Positions 25,287-33,647 of a DNA stretch of 64,000 nt are shown piece by piece (position 1 is the first letter of the stretch; the number at the start of each line of letters is the position of its first letter). The notes under the pieces are model-generated. The model was not told where the DNA came from and ran no database searches. It saw only the letters and a program-made list of their open reading frames with translations. The position numbers and the translations under genes are program-made. Source of the DNA: Oscillospiraceae bacterium (GTDB taxonomy: Bacteria > Bacillota > Clostridia > Oscillospirales > Acutalibacteraceae); contig SVOH01000008.1 in assembly GCA_015066515.1 (NCBI GenBank), positions 1-64,000 of the forward strand, in the 5' to 3' direction.

Positions 25287-25577
25287 ATGCGTGACTTTTC
25301 GGAAATAGCAAAAGAATTGCGAGAATCAAAGCACCTTACTCAAACGCAACTCGCCGAAAGAATGTGGGTAAAAAAATCTATAATTTCAGCCTACGAAACT
25401 GATGCAAGACCACCGAGCCTTGATATGCTTGTCAAATACGCAAAAGAATTTAATGTCTCAACAGACTATTTGTTGGGAATAGATACAAGCGAAACAATTA
25501 AAGTTAAAGGTCTTACAGATGCTCAGATAAATATTCTTAACGATTTAATAAATGAATTTTTAAAAAACAACAAATAA
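25287..25577 (+). CDS. XRE-family HTH regulator
   Basis: 96 residues. XRE domain in the first two-thirds (IAKELRESKHLTQTQLAERMWVKKSIISAYETDARPPSLDMLVKYAKEFNVSTDYLLG), then a short helical tail (LTDAQINILNDLINEFLKNNK) that could dimerise. The ATG at 25287 is chosen for the AGAGGG binding site; the longer frame starts inside the repeated boxes. Likely autoregulated through those boxes, and a candidate regulator of the divergent glycosyltransferase. Confidence 0.9.
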   Translation: MRDFSEIAKELRESKHLTQTQLAERMWVKKSIISAYETDARPPSLDMLVKYAKEFNVSTDYLLGIDTSETIKVKGLTDAQINILNDLINEFLKNNK

Positions 25578-25583
25578 ATTAAA

Positions 25584-25614
25584 TGCAGATAGCAATTGCT
25601 ATCTGCAATTTTTT
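25584..25614 (+). terminator. Terminator after the XRE gene
   Basis: Perfect TGCAGATAGCAA / TTGCTATCTGCA palindrome followed by ATTTTTT. Confidence 0.88.
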
Positions 25615-25650
25615 GTGATACAATAAGAAAAAACTTTTAAAGGTGATAGT

Positions 25651-27348
25651 ATGAGCTTTAAGAATCAAGTGTATAATTTGATGAAAAGCTGGTGTGACGA
25701 GTTGCTTAAAACTCAACTCGATATGCCTGACCCATTGCTTGACGGTGCCATTTTGTGCCCTGGTTGCGCAGTGGTACACGGTCGCTGCGCCGATATGGTT
25801 TTGCCGCTTGTTCTTTTGTTTAAAGAAACAGGCGAGGAACACTATCTTACAGCGGCTAAAAAGCTTATTGATTGGACCGAATATAATCTACTGTCTGAAA
25901 ATAAAGATTACCGCAACGACCTTGCAAATCGTTGGAAGGGTACTAATATTTTTACCTGCCTTATGCTTGGCGAAACACTACATAGATTTGGCGATATTTT
26001 AGATAAAGAAACCTTCACTAAATGGGATAAAATTTTCCGCGAGCGCGCCACGGCCGCAATTGGTTGGTGTGAAGCGGCAGGACCGCACATAAACTATAAC
26101 GCGGGTGCTGCGGCTATGTTTGCCTTTGCTTATAACTACACAGGTGAGCAAAAGTTTTTAGATAACGCCTTAAAGCAAGAAGCATTTTGCCGCGAGCATT
26201 TTGATAATGAAGGTCTTTTCTTTGGCGAGGGTAAGCCGCTTGACGGTACAACGGATAAGGGATGTCACTTTATTGATATGGGTTATAACCTTGAAGAATC
26301 TATTCCACTTCTTGTGTTTCATTCTATATGGCTTAAAGATAACGAAAAGATTAAGTTTTATACCGACCGCGCAATAGACCATTTAGGATTTTTACTGCCC
26401 GATGGCGCTATTGACAACAGCTGGGGCACTCGTCAAAATAAATGGACCTATTGGGGCAGCCGCACTAGCGACGGTATGCACGAGGGCTTTGTATATTTGG
26501 CAAAAGACAATGCGGTTATTGCAAAGGCGGTTCGCCGCAATATAGAGCTTTTAGAAAAATGTACTGTAGACGGCAGACTCTACGGCGGTCTTATGTATCA
26601 CAGTGCCGACGAGCCTGCTTGTATTCATCACGCATTCGACAAGGTTAAGTCGCTCGCTGTTATGTATCTCGAAATGGGCGACGAGTTTGACACTTGCGAG
26701 TCGGCGCTTTTACCGCGTGAGGCTGAGGGTGTAAAGAAATACCAAAACGGCTATCTTTATACCGTTACTAAGGGAGATTTTGTAGCTACCATTAACGCTT
26801 GTGACACGCATATTTATACTGCAAGTGAAACAGGCGGCGGCGCAATAAGTATGCTTTACAACCGTGATTACGGCGCGGTTATGGCGGCAACACTTTATCG
26901 CTTTGTTACCACCGAGCCTATGAATATGCAAATTCAGCGTCACGTTGATGACGAGATTTGTAACACCGCGCGTATTGGTCGTAGCGATACCGATAAAACG
27001 GTAGAGCTTGTACAAAATGATTACACTATTACTGCAAAGAGCGAAAAATCCGGTTTTGAAATAAAATATGATTTTACGGAAGATGCAGTAAATATTTGTG
27101 TTTTATCTAACGGGGACAGCGAATATGTTTTACCAATAGTTAGTCAAAGCGATGACAGTGTTGAGCTTACCGATAATGAGGTTATATTCAAAAATATGTT
27201 GTCGGTATCGTTTGACGGCCAATATAGCATAAGCCCCGCAGACGAAAAACGTCATTTCCACCCCGTAGGCGGTTTTCAGTACAAGCATTTAACATTCCCT
27301 GTAAAAGCCGAAAAGCCACTCAACATTAAGATAAAAATAAATAAGTAA
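25651..27348 (+). CDS. Probable alpha/alpha-toroid carbohydrate-active protein, specificity unknown
   Basis: 565 residues without signal peptide. The first 370 residues have the alternating helix pattern of (alpha/alpha)6 barrels, with paired Trp/Asp motifs such as WTEYNL, FGEGKPLDG and NSWGTRQNKWTYWGSRTSDG; the last 180 are beta-rich and resemble the beta-sandwich of lyases and unsaturated glycuronyl enzymes. I do not recognise the exact family. Preceded by AAAGGTG. Alone between two terminators, near other sugar-metabolism genes. Confidence 0.7.
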   Translation: MSFKNQVYNLMKSWCDELLKTQLDMPDPLLDGAILCPGCAVVHGRCADMVLPLVLLFKETGEEHYLTAAKKLIDWTEYNLLSENKDYRNDLANRWKGTNIFTCLMLGETLHRFGDILDKETFTKWDKIFRERATAAIGWCEAAGPHINYNAGAAAMFAFAYNYTGEQKFLDNALKQEAFCREHFDNEGLFFGEGKPLDGTTDKGCHFIDMGYNLEESIPLLVFHSIWLKDNEKIKFYTDRAIDHLGFLLPDGAIDNSWGTRQNKWTYWGSRTSDGMHEGFVYLAKDNAVIAKAVRRNIELLEKCTVDGRLYGGLMYHSADEPACIHHAFDKVKSLAVMYLEMGDEFDTCESALLPREAEGVKKYQNGYLYTVTKGDFVATINACDTHIYTASETGGGAISMLYNRDYGAVMAATLYRFVTTEPMNMQIQRHVDDEICNTARIGRSDTDKTVELVQNDYTITAKSEKSGFEIKYDFTEDAVNICVLSNGDSEYVLPIVSQSDDSVELTDNEVIFKNMLSVSFDGQYSISPADEKRHFHPVGGFQYKHLTFPVKAEKPLNIKIKINK

Positions 27349-27355
27349 ATTTTAA

Positions 27356-27385
27356 GACGCGGTCTATTGGCCGCGTCTTCTTTTT
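27356..27385. terminator. Terminator between convergent toroid and MocR genes
   Basis: GACGCGG / CCGCGTC stem flanked by A/T runs. It overlaps the last codons of the MocR-like gene, whose frame runs into the hairpin. Confidence 0.8.
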
Positions 27386-28443
27386 CGTCTTACTTTGTTT
27401 ATGTGTCGTTCAAAATCACCGCAGCTTATAAATTCGGCAAGTACAAGTTGATTAAACAGAGGTACACTGCAAGAATAAAACCCAACAGTTTTTTCATATA
27501 ACTCTATCATATTCTCGGGCAAAAGCATATACGCTGTTCTTATGGACGGTGAAATGGTTTTTGAAAATGTGTTTACATATATAACGTTACTGCCACCTGA
27601 CAATGAAAACACCGTTTCTTCTGACTTTTTTAGCAAAGTAAACTCCGATTCAAAATCGTCTTCCACAATTATGCGATTACCTTCTTTTGCCCAACGTATA
27701 TATTCACGTTTTTTAGAAGCGCTTGCACTAACACGACTTGGAAAACTTTGATATGGTGTTATGTGTAGCACTGTGGCAGGTGTTTTATTAAGGTGCTCGC
27801 TTGAGATACCGTCATTTAAAAGTGGAAGAAAAAGTGTTTTTACGCCATTCGCACGGTACACCTGACTGATTTTTTTATAGGATGGATTTTCGAGCGCATA
27901 GATGCGGTTTTTACCAAGCATCTGCACAATAAGTCCGTAAAGATACTCGCTGCCGGCTCCTATTACTATTTGCTCTGTTTTAACCTCTATGCCACGGCTA
28001 CGTTTAAGATAATCGCGAATTGCGGCTTTAAGCTCAATGCTTCCGCTTCCATCGCTTGAACTAAAAATATCTTTGCCGTAATTACCCAAAACCCTACGTA
28101 TTGTTTTTGCGTACAGCGAAAAGGGAAAGTCACCGCCTTGTTCGGCTGTGTGGGTATTTATGGTTGGTGCGGTTATTACTCTTGCAGGTGCTACAAAGGT
28201 GCTGTCGGGATTATAACACACAAAATAACCGCTTCGTTCTCTTGTGTTGATGTAGCCTTCGTCATAAAGTAGTGAATATGCGTGTTCAACCGTTATTACG
28301 CTAACGCCGATTTCTTCAGACAAAAGTCGCTTTGACGGAAGCTTTGTATTATATAGATATACACCGTTTACAATATCATTTTTTATTTGCTCGTAAATTT
28401 GCAAATATGCTTTACCTTTTTGCTTGTCAATTATATATTTCAT
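27364..28443 (-). CDS. MocR/PdxR-type GntR regulator, C-terminally shortened
   Basis: Transcription factor with a GntR winged helix (1-75; LPSKRLLSEEIGVSVITVEHAY) fused to an aminotransferase-like domain. K295 in NTFSKTISPSIRTAYM is the expected pyridoxal-phosphate lysine. It is 359 residues; family members usually have about 450-480. The match stops near CGDFERHINKVRRKRR, so roughly the last 80-100 residues of the fold are missing and the frame ends in a terminator. The divergent gene is pyridoxamine kinase, so it is likely a PdxR-like regulator of vitamin B6 salvage. Whether the short form is active is open. Confidence 0.82.
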   Translation of the reverse strand: MKYIIDKQKGKAYLQIYEQIKNDIVNGVYLYNTKLPSKRLLSEEIGVSVITVEHAYSLLYDEGYINTRERSGYFVCYNPDSTFVAPARVITAPTINTHTAEQGGDFPFSLYAKTIRRVLGNYGKDIFSSSDGSGSIELKAAIRDYLKRSRGIEVKTEQIVIGAGSEYLYGLIVQMLGKNRIYALENPSYKKISQVYRANGVKTLFLPLLNDGISSEHLNKTPATVLHITPYQSFPSRVSASASKKREYIRWAKEGNRIIVEDDFESEFTLLKKSEETVFSLSGGSNVIYVNTFSKTISPSIRTAYMLLPENMIELYEKTVGFYSCSVPLFNQLVLAEFISCGDFERHINKVRRKRRRGQ

Positions 28444-28465
28444 CTGGTCTTATAAAATACTCCTA

Positions 28466-28491
28466 TTTTGATTATTTTTATATTATCAAAA
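28466..28491. promoter_or_regulatory. Candidate MocR operator
   Basis: TTTTGAT (28466-28472) and ATCAAAA (28485-28491) form an inverted repeat in the 91-base region between the MocR-like and pyridoxamine kinase genes. Confidence 0.4.
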
Positions 28492-28534
28492 CAATTATAT
28501 ACTTTATAAAAAGATTTTTCAAGGAGCAATTATT

Positions 28535-29374
28535 ATGCAAAAAAGAGTAGCAGCAATTCACGATATTTCTTGCTTTGGTAAGTGTTCACTTACCGTGGCG
28601 TTACCAATTATTTCGGCGGCGGGTATTGAGTGCGCAGGCATACCCACAGCGGTGCTTTCTACCCATACGGGCGGTTTTTCGGGTTACACATTCCGCGACC
28701 TCACCGATGACATTATGCCCGTAGCAGCACACTGGAAAAAAGAGGGTCTTACGTTTGATGCAGTTTATACAGGTTATTTAGGCTCGGTAGAACAAATTGA
28801 CCTTGTATGCGAGGCGATTGATACCTTTGGTACCGATGATACACTTTTGATAGTTGATCCCGTTATGGCAGATCACGGCAAGCTTTACGGAGGTTTTCCC
28901 GAAAGCTTTCCTAAAGAAATGGTGCGCCTTTGCGCAAAGGCTGACATTATAACCCCAAACATAACCGAAGCGGCATTTATGACCGATATGCCTTATATGG
29001 AGGCTCCTCACAGCGAGGAATATATTAAGGGCTTGCTTGACGGTTTACGCAAAATCACAAACGGCAAAATAGTGCTTACAGGTGTGTGCTATAATGCAGG
29101 CGAAATAGGTGCTGCTTGTCTTGAAGGTGAAAAGTTAGAGTATATCTTTACTCCCCTTGTAGACGCCGCATATCACGGCACGGGTGATGTGTTTACAAGC
29201 ACGCTTACTTGCGGTGTTTTAATGGGCAAAACATTACCTGAATCGGCGCTTATAGCGGCAAAGTTTACCGCAGGCTGTATTAAGCTTACCAAAGAACAAT
29301 ACCCCGAAATGAAATACGGCGTAAACTTTGAGTCTCAAATACCGCAGTTATTAAAACTGCTCGAAATTATATAG
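28535..29374 (+). CDS. pdxY: Pyridoxamine/pyridoxal kinase
   Basis: 279-residue ribokinase-fold enzyme that phosphorylates B6 vitamers. It starts AAIHDISCFGKCSLTVALPIIS, typical of the Firmicutes pyridoxamine kinase group, and contains PTAVLSTHTGGFSGYT, the VDPVMADHGKLY block and the GTGDVFTSTL anion-hole/catalytic motif (catalytic Asp in GTGD). AAGGAG precedes the ATG. Divergent from a MocR regulator, which in other genomes controls B6 genes in response to PLP. The symbol pdxY is used for the family; pdxK would be equally defensible. Confidence 0.88.
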   Translation: MQKRVAAIHDISCFGKCSLTVALPIISAAGIECAGIPTAVLSTHTGGFSGYTFRDLTDDIMPVAAHWKKEGLTFDAVYTGYLGSVEQIDLVCEAIDTFGTDDTLLIVDPVMADHGKLYGGFPESFPKEMVRLCAKADIITPNITEAAFMTDMPYMEAPHSEEYIKGLLDGLRKITNGKIVLTGVCYNAGEIGAACLEGEKLEYIFTPLVDAAYHGTGDVFTSTLTCGVLMGKTLPESALIAAKFTAGCIKLTKEQYPEMKYGVNFESQIPQLLKLLEII

Positions 29375-29380
29375 CAATAA

Positions 29381-29416
29381 AATCAAGTCGCTTGTAATAA
29401 GAGGCTTGATTTTTTA
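29381..29416 (+). terminator. Terminator after pyridoxamine kinase
   Basis: AATCAAGTC / GGCTTGATT stem with a 13-base loop followed by TTTTT. Confidence 0.8.
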
Positions 29417-29512
29417 TTTGTTTTTTGAGATAATAAGTTTTGCTAAATTATATTGTTTTTAATGTTAAATATTTTTATGTTTTTTTGTGCTAAAATTTTA
29501 TTGAATTTAATT

Positions 29513-30400
29513 ATGTGTGTGGTGAAAAGATTGGCCGATTTTGTGAAATTCCATTTTGACAATGTTTTTTTAGATAAGCCGATGTTGTTTTTACCGTACA
29601 GTTTGGTGCAGGTAGGTGATATCGACACCTATTCGGGCTACAAGTGTAAACAGCACACCCAATGGTCACATGAACTCACCTATATTGTGCGTGGCAGTGT
29701 AAATGTTCTTTGTGGTGATAAAACTTATTTATGCAAAGCAGGAGATATTATATTTAACCCCAAAGGTTCCGAGCACGCTATATTTAGTGTTGACGGTCAT
29801 TCGGCTCGCTATTATTATATAGCTTTTGATATTGTGAATTGTGAAAATAAATGTGAGCAACAGTTGGCCTACTTTTATAATAGCGCACAGCCAACCATTG
29901 CGGTAGCCGATCGGGGTGTTACTCATACTTTTCACGATATATTTTTAAATCTTTACGGCAAAGATGCGTTTTCCGGAGCTATTGTTTCTGACGGTATTCG
30001 TAAACTATTAATTTATTCGTTACGCTCATTTTTAGGAAAGGCAAATCAGGTTTATGTACCCGATTTACGCTTTGGTAAAAAACGTACTGTTGCGCAAATC
30101 TGTTCCTTTATTGATTCTAATGTCGAAGACATCAATGTACTTAAAAAATTACCTCAAAGATTCGATTACAGTTATTCATATATATCATCGTTCTTTTCAA
30201 AATCTATGGGTCTTTCCCTTAAAGAATATTTCTTGATGAGCCGACATCGTAGAGCCTGTGAGCTGCTACAAAGCGGATTACGCGTTACCACCGTTGCTGA
30301 GCGTATGGGTTATAGTAGTATTCACGTCTTTAGTAAGGCATTTTCAGGTAGAGAAAACATGAGTCCCAGTGCTTATGCTCAAAAATATAAAACAAAATAA
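29513..30400 (+). CDS. AraC-family transcriptional regulator
   Basis: About 295 residues: an N-terminal cupin sensing domain (HTQWSHELTYIVRGSVNVLCGD, FNPKGSEHAIF) and a C-terminal double helix-turn-helix (FDYSYSYISSFFSKSMGLSLKEYFLMSRHRRACELLQSG, then VTTVAERMGYSSIHVFSKAFSGRENMSPSAYAQKY). The start is uncertain: the frame is open to 29453, but that segment is hydrophobic and AT-rich; ATG 29513 or GTG 29522 fit the conserved domain better. It is 15 bases before two Gfo/Idh/MocA genes and probably regulates them in response to a sugar. Confidence 0.88.
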   Translation: MCVVKRLADFVKFHFDNVFLDKPMLFLPYSLVQVGDIDTYSGYKCKQHTQWSHELTYIVRGSVNVLCGDKTYLCKAGDIIFNPKGSEHAIFSVDGHSARYYYIAFDIVNCENKCEQQLAYFYNSAQPTIAVADRGVTHTFHDIFLNLYGKDAFSGAIVSDGIRKLLIYSLRSFLGKANQVYVPDLRFGKKRTVAQICSFIDSNVEDINVLKKLPQRFDYSYSYISSFFSKSMGLSLKEYFLMSRHRRACELLQSGLRVTTVAERMGYSSIHVFSKAFSGRENMSPSAYAQKYKTK

Positions 30401-30415
30401 AGTGAGGTCTTTTAA

Positions 30416-31471
30416 ATGAAGGTTGCAGTTATTGGTTGTGGTACCATTGCAAACAATGCGCATATTCCCGCATATATGGAAAACGAAAAGGCAGAAATTA
30501 AGTATTTTTGCGATATTATACCAGAGCGTGCCCAGGCTGCTGTAGAAAAATACGGTTGCGGTATTGCTATAACCGATTATAAGGTGGCACTTGCCGATCC
30601 TGAAATCGAGGCTATTTCGGTTTGCACCCCTAACAATGTTCACCCTCTTATTTCTATTGATGCACTTCGCGCAGGCAAAAATGTTCTTTGTGAAAAGCCC
30701 GCCGCTCGTACATACGAAGAGGCTCTTACAATGCAAGCAGCACAGCACGAAACCGGCAAGGTGCTTAACATTGGTGTTTGCAACCGTTTTCACAATGGCG
30801 TAAGAGTGCTTAAAAAACTTATTGATGAGGGTATGTTTGGCGATATTTTCCACGTTTACGTTAGCTTCCGTGCCTTCCGTTCAATACCGGGTCTTGGCGG
30901 CGCATTTACTACAAAGGCTATCGCAGGCGGCGGTGCGCTTATCGACTGGGGCGTACATTTTCTTGATATAGTTATGTATGCTTGCGGTGACCCAAAACCT
31001 CTTACCGTTACAGGCGAAGCGTTTTGTAAACTAGGTAAAAATATTCCCGAATACGTGTACCCCGGTAAAATGTGGGCAGGTCCGCCAATACTTGACGGTA
31101 CATATGATGTTGACGACTCTATCACAGCTCTTATTCGTACCGAAGGCCCGACAATTACCGTAAACGGTGCTTGGGCACAAAACGTAAAGCGTGACGAAAT
31201 GTTTATCGACTTTATGGGTGACAAGGGTGGTTGTCGTATAGATTACTATACAAAAGAATTTACCGTTTACACAACCAAAGACGGCGAGCTTTATGAATAT
31301 ACCCCCGAGTTTGAACAAAACGTTCAAATTGCAACCGAAATTGACGAATTCCTTGATTGCATTAAATCGGGCGAGAAGCTTGCAAACCATATTGATACTA
31401 ATATTATTACCGCAAAGATGATGCAGGCAATTTATGATTCTGCAGAAGCTCATAAGGAGATACAGTTATGA
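30416..31471 (+). CDS. Gfo/Idh/MocA-family oxidoreductase
   Basis: 351 residues. Rossmann start VAVIGCGTIANNAHIPAY binds NAD(P); the family motif CEKPAARTYEEA contains the conserved EKP lysine, and the C-terminal domain has the substrate-binding pattern GGALIDWGVHFLDIVMYACG (with the family's conserved D/H). Probably oxidises, reduces or epimerises a sugar or inositol derivative. RBS GTGAGGT. Overlaps the next gene by four bases. Confidence 0.9.
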   Translation: MKVAVIGCGTIANNAHIPAYMENEKAEIKYFCDIIPERAQAAVEKYGCGIAITDYKVALADPEIEAISVCTPNNVHPLISIDALRAGKNVLCEKPAARTYEEALTMQAAQHETGKVLNIGVCNRFHNGVRVLKKLIDEGMFGDIFHVYVSFRAFRSIPGLGGAFTTKAIAGGGALIDWGVHFLDIVMYACGDPKPLTVTGEAFCKLGKNIPEYVYPGKMWAGPPILDGTYDVDDSITALIRTEGPTITVNGAWAQNVKRDEMFIDFMGDKGGCRIDYYTKEFTVYTTKDGELYEYTPEFEQNVQIATEIDEFLDCIKSGEKLANHIDTNIITAKMMQAIYDSAEAHKEIQL

Positions 31472-32310
31472 TAAAAGTTGGTTTTATAGATTATTATCTT
31501 GACGAATGGCACGCCAATACTGCTCCTAAGCATTTAGAGGAACAATCAAACGGCGAGGTAAAGGTATGCTTTGCTTATGGCGAAATACCAAGCCCCAAGG
31601 GCGTTACAAGTGAACAGTGGTGCGAAAAAATGGGCGTAGAGCACTGTGCTACTATTGCTGAAGTTATCGAAAAATCTGACGTTATTATAGTTTTGGCACC
31701 CGATAACTGTGAAAGAAAAGAAGACCTCTGTCGCGAGGCACTTGCCAGCGGCAAGCCTTGCTTTGTAGATAAGCCTTTTGGCACTGATTTAGCATCTGCT
31801 AAGCGTATGTTTGATATAGCCGAAAAAAGCGGCACACCTTGCTATACCTGTTCATCTCTTCGTTATGCGCAAGAGTATTGCACGGTTGACCGTGCGGCTA
31901 TAAAGTCACTTGTGGCAATGTGCCCACAGAATTCTTATGATAACTATATTCTTCACGCGCTTGAGCCCGCTATGATGCTGATGGGTGAGCCCGCTAAACG
32001 CGTTAGCGCTGTAAGTACCGATGATGCGTTTTATTCGGTAACAATCGAAATGCAAAGCGGCAGACATATTGTTATTAGCAGTTTTAACTACGACAGTCCT
32101 TATATGATGAATATATCTATCCCAACAAGCAACAAGTTAATTGATTGCAGCTATGATTTTTGGATTTATCATTATAAGGCAATGGTAGAGTTCTTTAAAA
32201 CAGGGGTTGAGCCCGTATCACATAAAGAAACTCTTATGATTGCCGCTGCTCGTGAGGCCGGGAAAAAGAGTCTTGCCGCTAATGGCGAATGGATAGCGGT
32301 TGAGCAATAA
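31468..32310 (+). CDS. Short Gfo/Idh/MocA-like oxidoreductase
   Basis: 280 residues, about 60-70 shorter than usual. The Rossmann half is kept (VIIVLAPDNCERKEDLCREALASGKPCFVDKPFGTD, with DKP in the place of EKP), but the first beta-strand lacks a clear GxGxxG (VGFIDYYLDEWHAN) and the C-terminal sheet is reduced. Such members are often annotated only as oxidoreductases and may need the adjacent full-length protein. Coupled to it by ATGA. Confidence 0.78.
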   Translation: MIKVGFIDYYLDEWHANTAPKHLEEQSNGEVKVCFAYGEIPSPKGVTSEQWCEKMGVEHCATIAEVIEKSDVIIVLAPDNCERKEDLCREALASGKPCFVDKPFGTDLASAKRMFDIAEKSGTPCYTCSSLRYAQEYCTVDRAAIKSLVAMCPQNSYDNYILHALEPAMMLMGEPAKRVSAVSTDDAFYSVTIEMQSGRHIVISSFNYDSPYMMNISIPTSNKLIDCSYDFWIYHYKAMVEFFKTGVEPVSHKETLMIAAAREAGKKSLAANGEWIAVEQ

Positions 32311-32320
32311 TTTATATTAT

Positions 32321-32353
32321 AAAATCCTCCACTCGAGAAAAGTGGGGGATTTT
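32321..32353 (+). terminator. Terminator after the oxidoreductase operon
   Basis: AAAATCCTCCACT / AGTGGGGGATTTT stem, 7-base loop. Confidence 0.85.
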
Positions 32354-32368
32354 GTAATTTGATTTTTC

Positions 32369-32396
32369 TTGACAAATTGAATTTATATACTATAAT
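32369..32396 (+). promoter_or_regulatory. Promoter of the yybP-ykoY riboswitch unit
   Basis: TTGACA (32369-32374) and TATAAT (32391-32396), both perfect, 16-base spacer. Confidence 0.8.
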
Positions 32397-32423
32397 AGTA
32401 TTGTAATTAAATACTGTTTTTGA

Positions 32424-32590
32424 TGTGGGGGAGTAGCAAGCGCTTTGCGTAGCAAGTCAACAATCGCGACCATTTTGGTCTGGCTTGTTTTAAATTGCGA
32501 GACTCATGTGTGGCTTTAAGCTGTGCATAGGGTCGTTTTCTACCTTGTTGAGACCGAGCGCAGTTTAAGGCGACTCGGTATTTTTTGTGT
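32424..32590 (+). ncRNA. yybP-ykoY manganese riboswitch with terminator
   Basis: Begins with the hallmark GGGGGAGTAGC and ends with TTGAGACCGAG. The 3' part forms an intrinsic terminator, ACCGAG (32553-32558) / CTCGGT (32574-32579) followed by ATTTTTT. In the known class Mn2+ stabilises the aptamer and turns on expression. The next gene is a Na+/Ca2+-exchanger-family protein, a regular partner of this riboswitch. I place the ends by eye. Confidence 0.85.
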
Positions 32591-32618
32591 TAAAAATTTT
32601 TTAGGAGGTATCCTAACC

Positions 32619-33617
32619 GTGAGTTTACCTATTGTATTTTTATTGTATTTTTTGTCAGGCGCGTTACTTGTATATTTTTCTATAAAGTGTGCTGACTATG
32701 TTGATTTACTTGACAAAAAAACCAATCTATCGGGTGCTTTTATTGGTGGTGTAATACTTGCAGCAGTAACGTCGTTGCCTGAATTGGTTACCAGTATATC
32801 CTCGATTTATGTTGTAAAAAACGCAGAGCTCATTATTGGTAATGTGCTTGGAAGCAATGTGTTTAATCTATGTATTTTTGGTGGAGCAACAGCGTTATCT
32901 GTTAAAGCTTTTTCAAAATCCAATGTTGGCAAGTCTCATTTAGTAACTATTGCTTGCACTGTTGTGGCGGATTTGCTTTTGCTTGCTACATTGATATTTG
33001 ATCCGCAAATTACCCGCATACCGATTTTAAACGTTAATGTTGCTTCAATTATTATTCTTATCATTTATTTCATTTCGTTAAGATTTTTATCTAATGACGA
33101 TTGTCAAAGTGACGATGATGAGACCTCTCCGCTTACGGTAAAGCAAATTGTAATTCGCTTTGTGCTTATGTCTCTCGGTCTTGTAGGAATGAGCATAATT
33201 GTTACTTACTTTACTGACATAATCCAAGAAAAACTAAATCTTGGCGCTAGCCTTGCGGGAGCTATTTTCCTTGGAGTTGTTACCTCACTTCCCGAATTAG
33301 CTTCGAGCATTACCCTTGTTCGACACAGAAACTTTAACGCTATGGTTGGCAATGTTGTGGGTAGTAATATGTTTAACTTTACTATTTTCTCTATTGCAGA
33401 CTTTATAGCAGGAAACACTATGGTTTATGTGTATAGCGGTCATTCTATAGCTATGATTCTATTTGGTGTTTTGTCTAGCTTATTTGCTATTGCTTCTATT
33501 AGCTTACAAAGAAAAACAAAGAAATCTTCGCTTTCAAGTGGCGGTAAAAATATAGCCTTTATTGCGTTTGGCATACTTATTTGTGTAAGTTATTTAGCTT
33601 CTATGATTTTAAAGTAA
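32619..33617 (+). CDS. Na+/Ca2+-exchanger (CaCA) family cation transporter
   Basis: 332 residues, about ten membrane segments in two homologous halves. The alpha-repeats are clear: AAVTSLPELVTSIS with GNVLGSNVFNL, and GVVTSLPELASSIT with GNVVGSNMFNF, including the cation-binding glutamates. The GTG at 32619 after AGGAGGT is the start; the frame stays open upstream but that is riboswitch RNA. Control by a Mn2+ riboswitch suggests manganese (perhaps also calcium) efflux. Confidence 0.92.
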   Translation: MSLPIVFLLYFLSGALLVYFSIKCADYVDLLDKKTNLSGAFIGGVILAAVTSLPELVTSISSIYVVKNAELIIGNVLGSNVFNLCIFGGATALSVKAFSKSNVGKSHLVTIACTVVADLLLLATLIFDPQITRIPILNVNVASIIILIIYFISLRFLSNDDCQSDDDETSPLTVKQIVIRFVLMSLGLVGMSIIVTYFTDIIQEKLNLGASLAGAIFLGVVTSLPELASSITLVRHRNFNAMVGNVVGSNMFNFTIFSIADFIAGNTMVYVYSGHSIAMILFGVLSSLFAIASISLQRKTKKSSLSSGGKNIAFIAFGILICVSYLASMILK

Positions 33618-33647
33618 TATTTTAGTTTGCGGTTTGAGGACGATATT

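Noticed and set aside
32523-32618. N-terminal extension of the cation exchanger gene
   Set aside because: This DNA is the yybP-ykoY riboswitch and its terminator. The GTG at 32619 has AGGAGGT in front.
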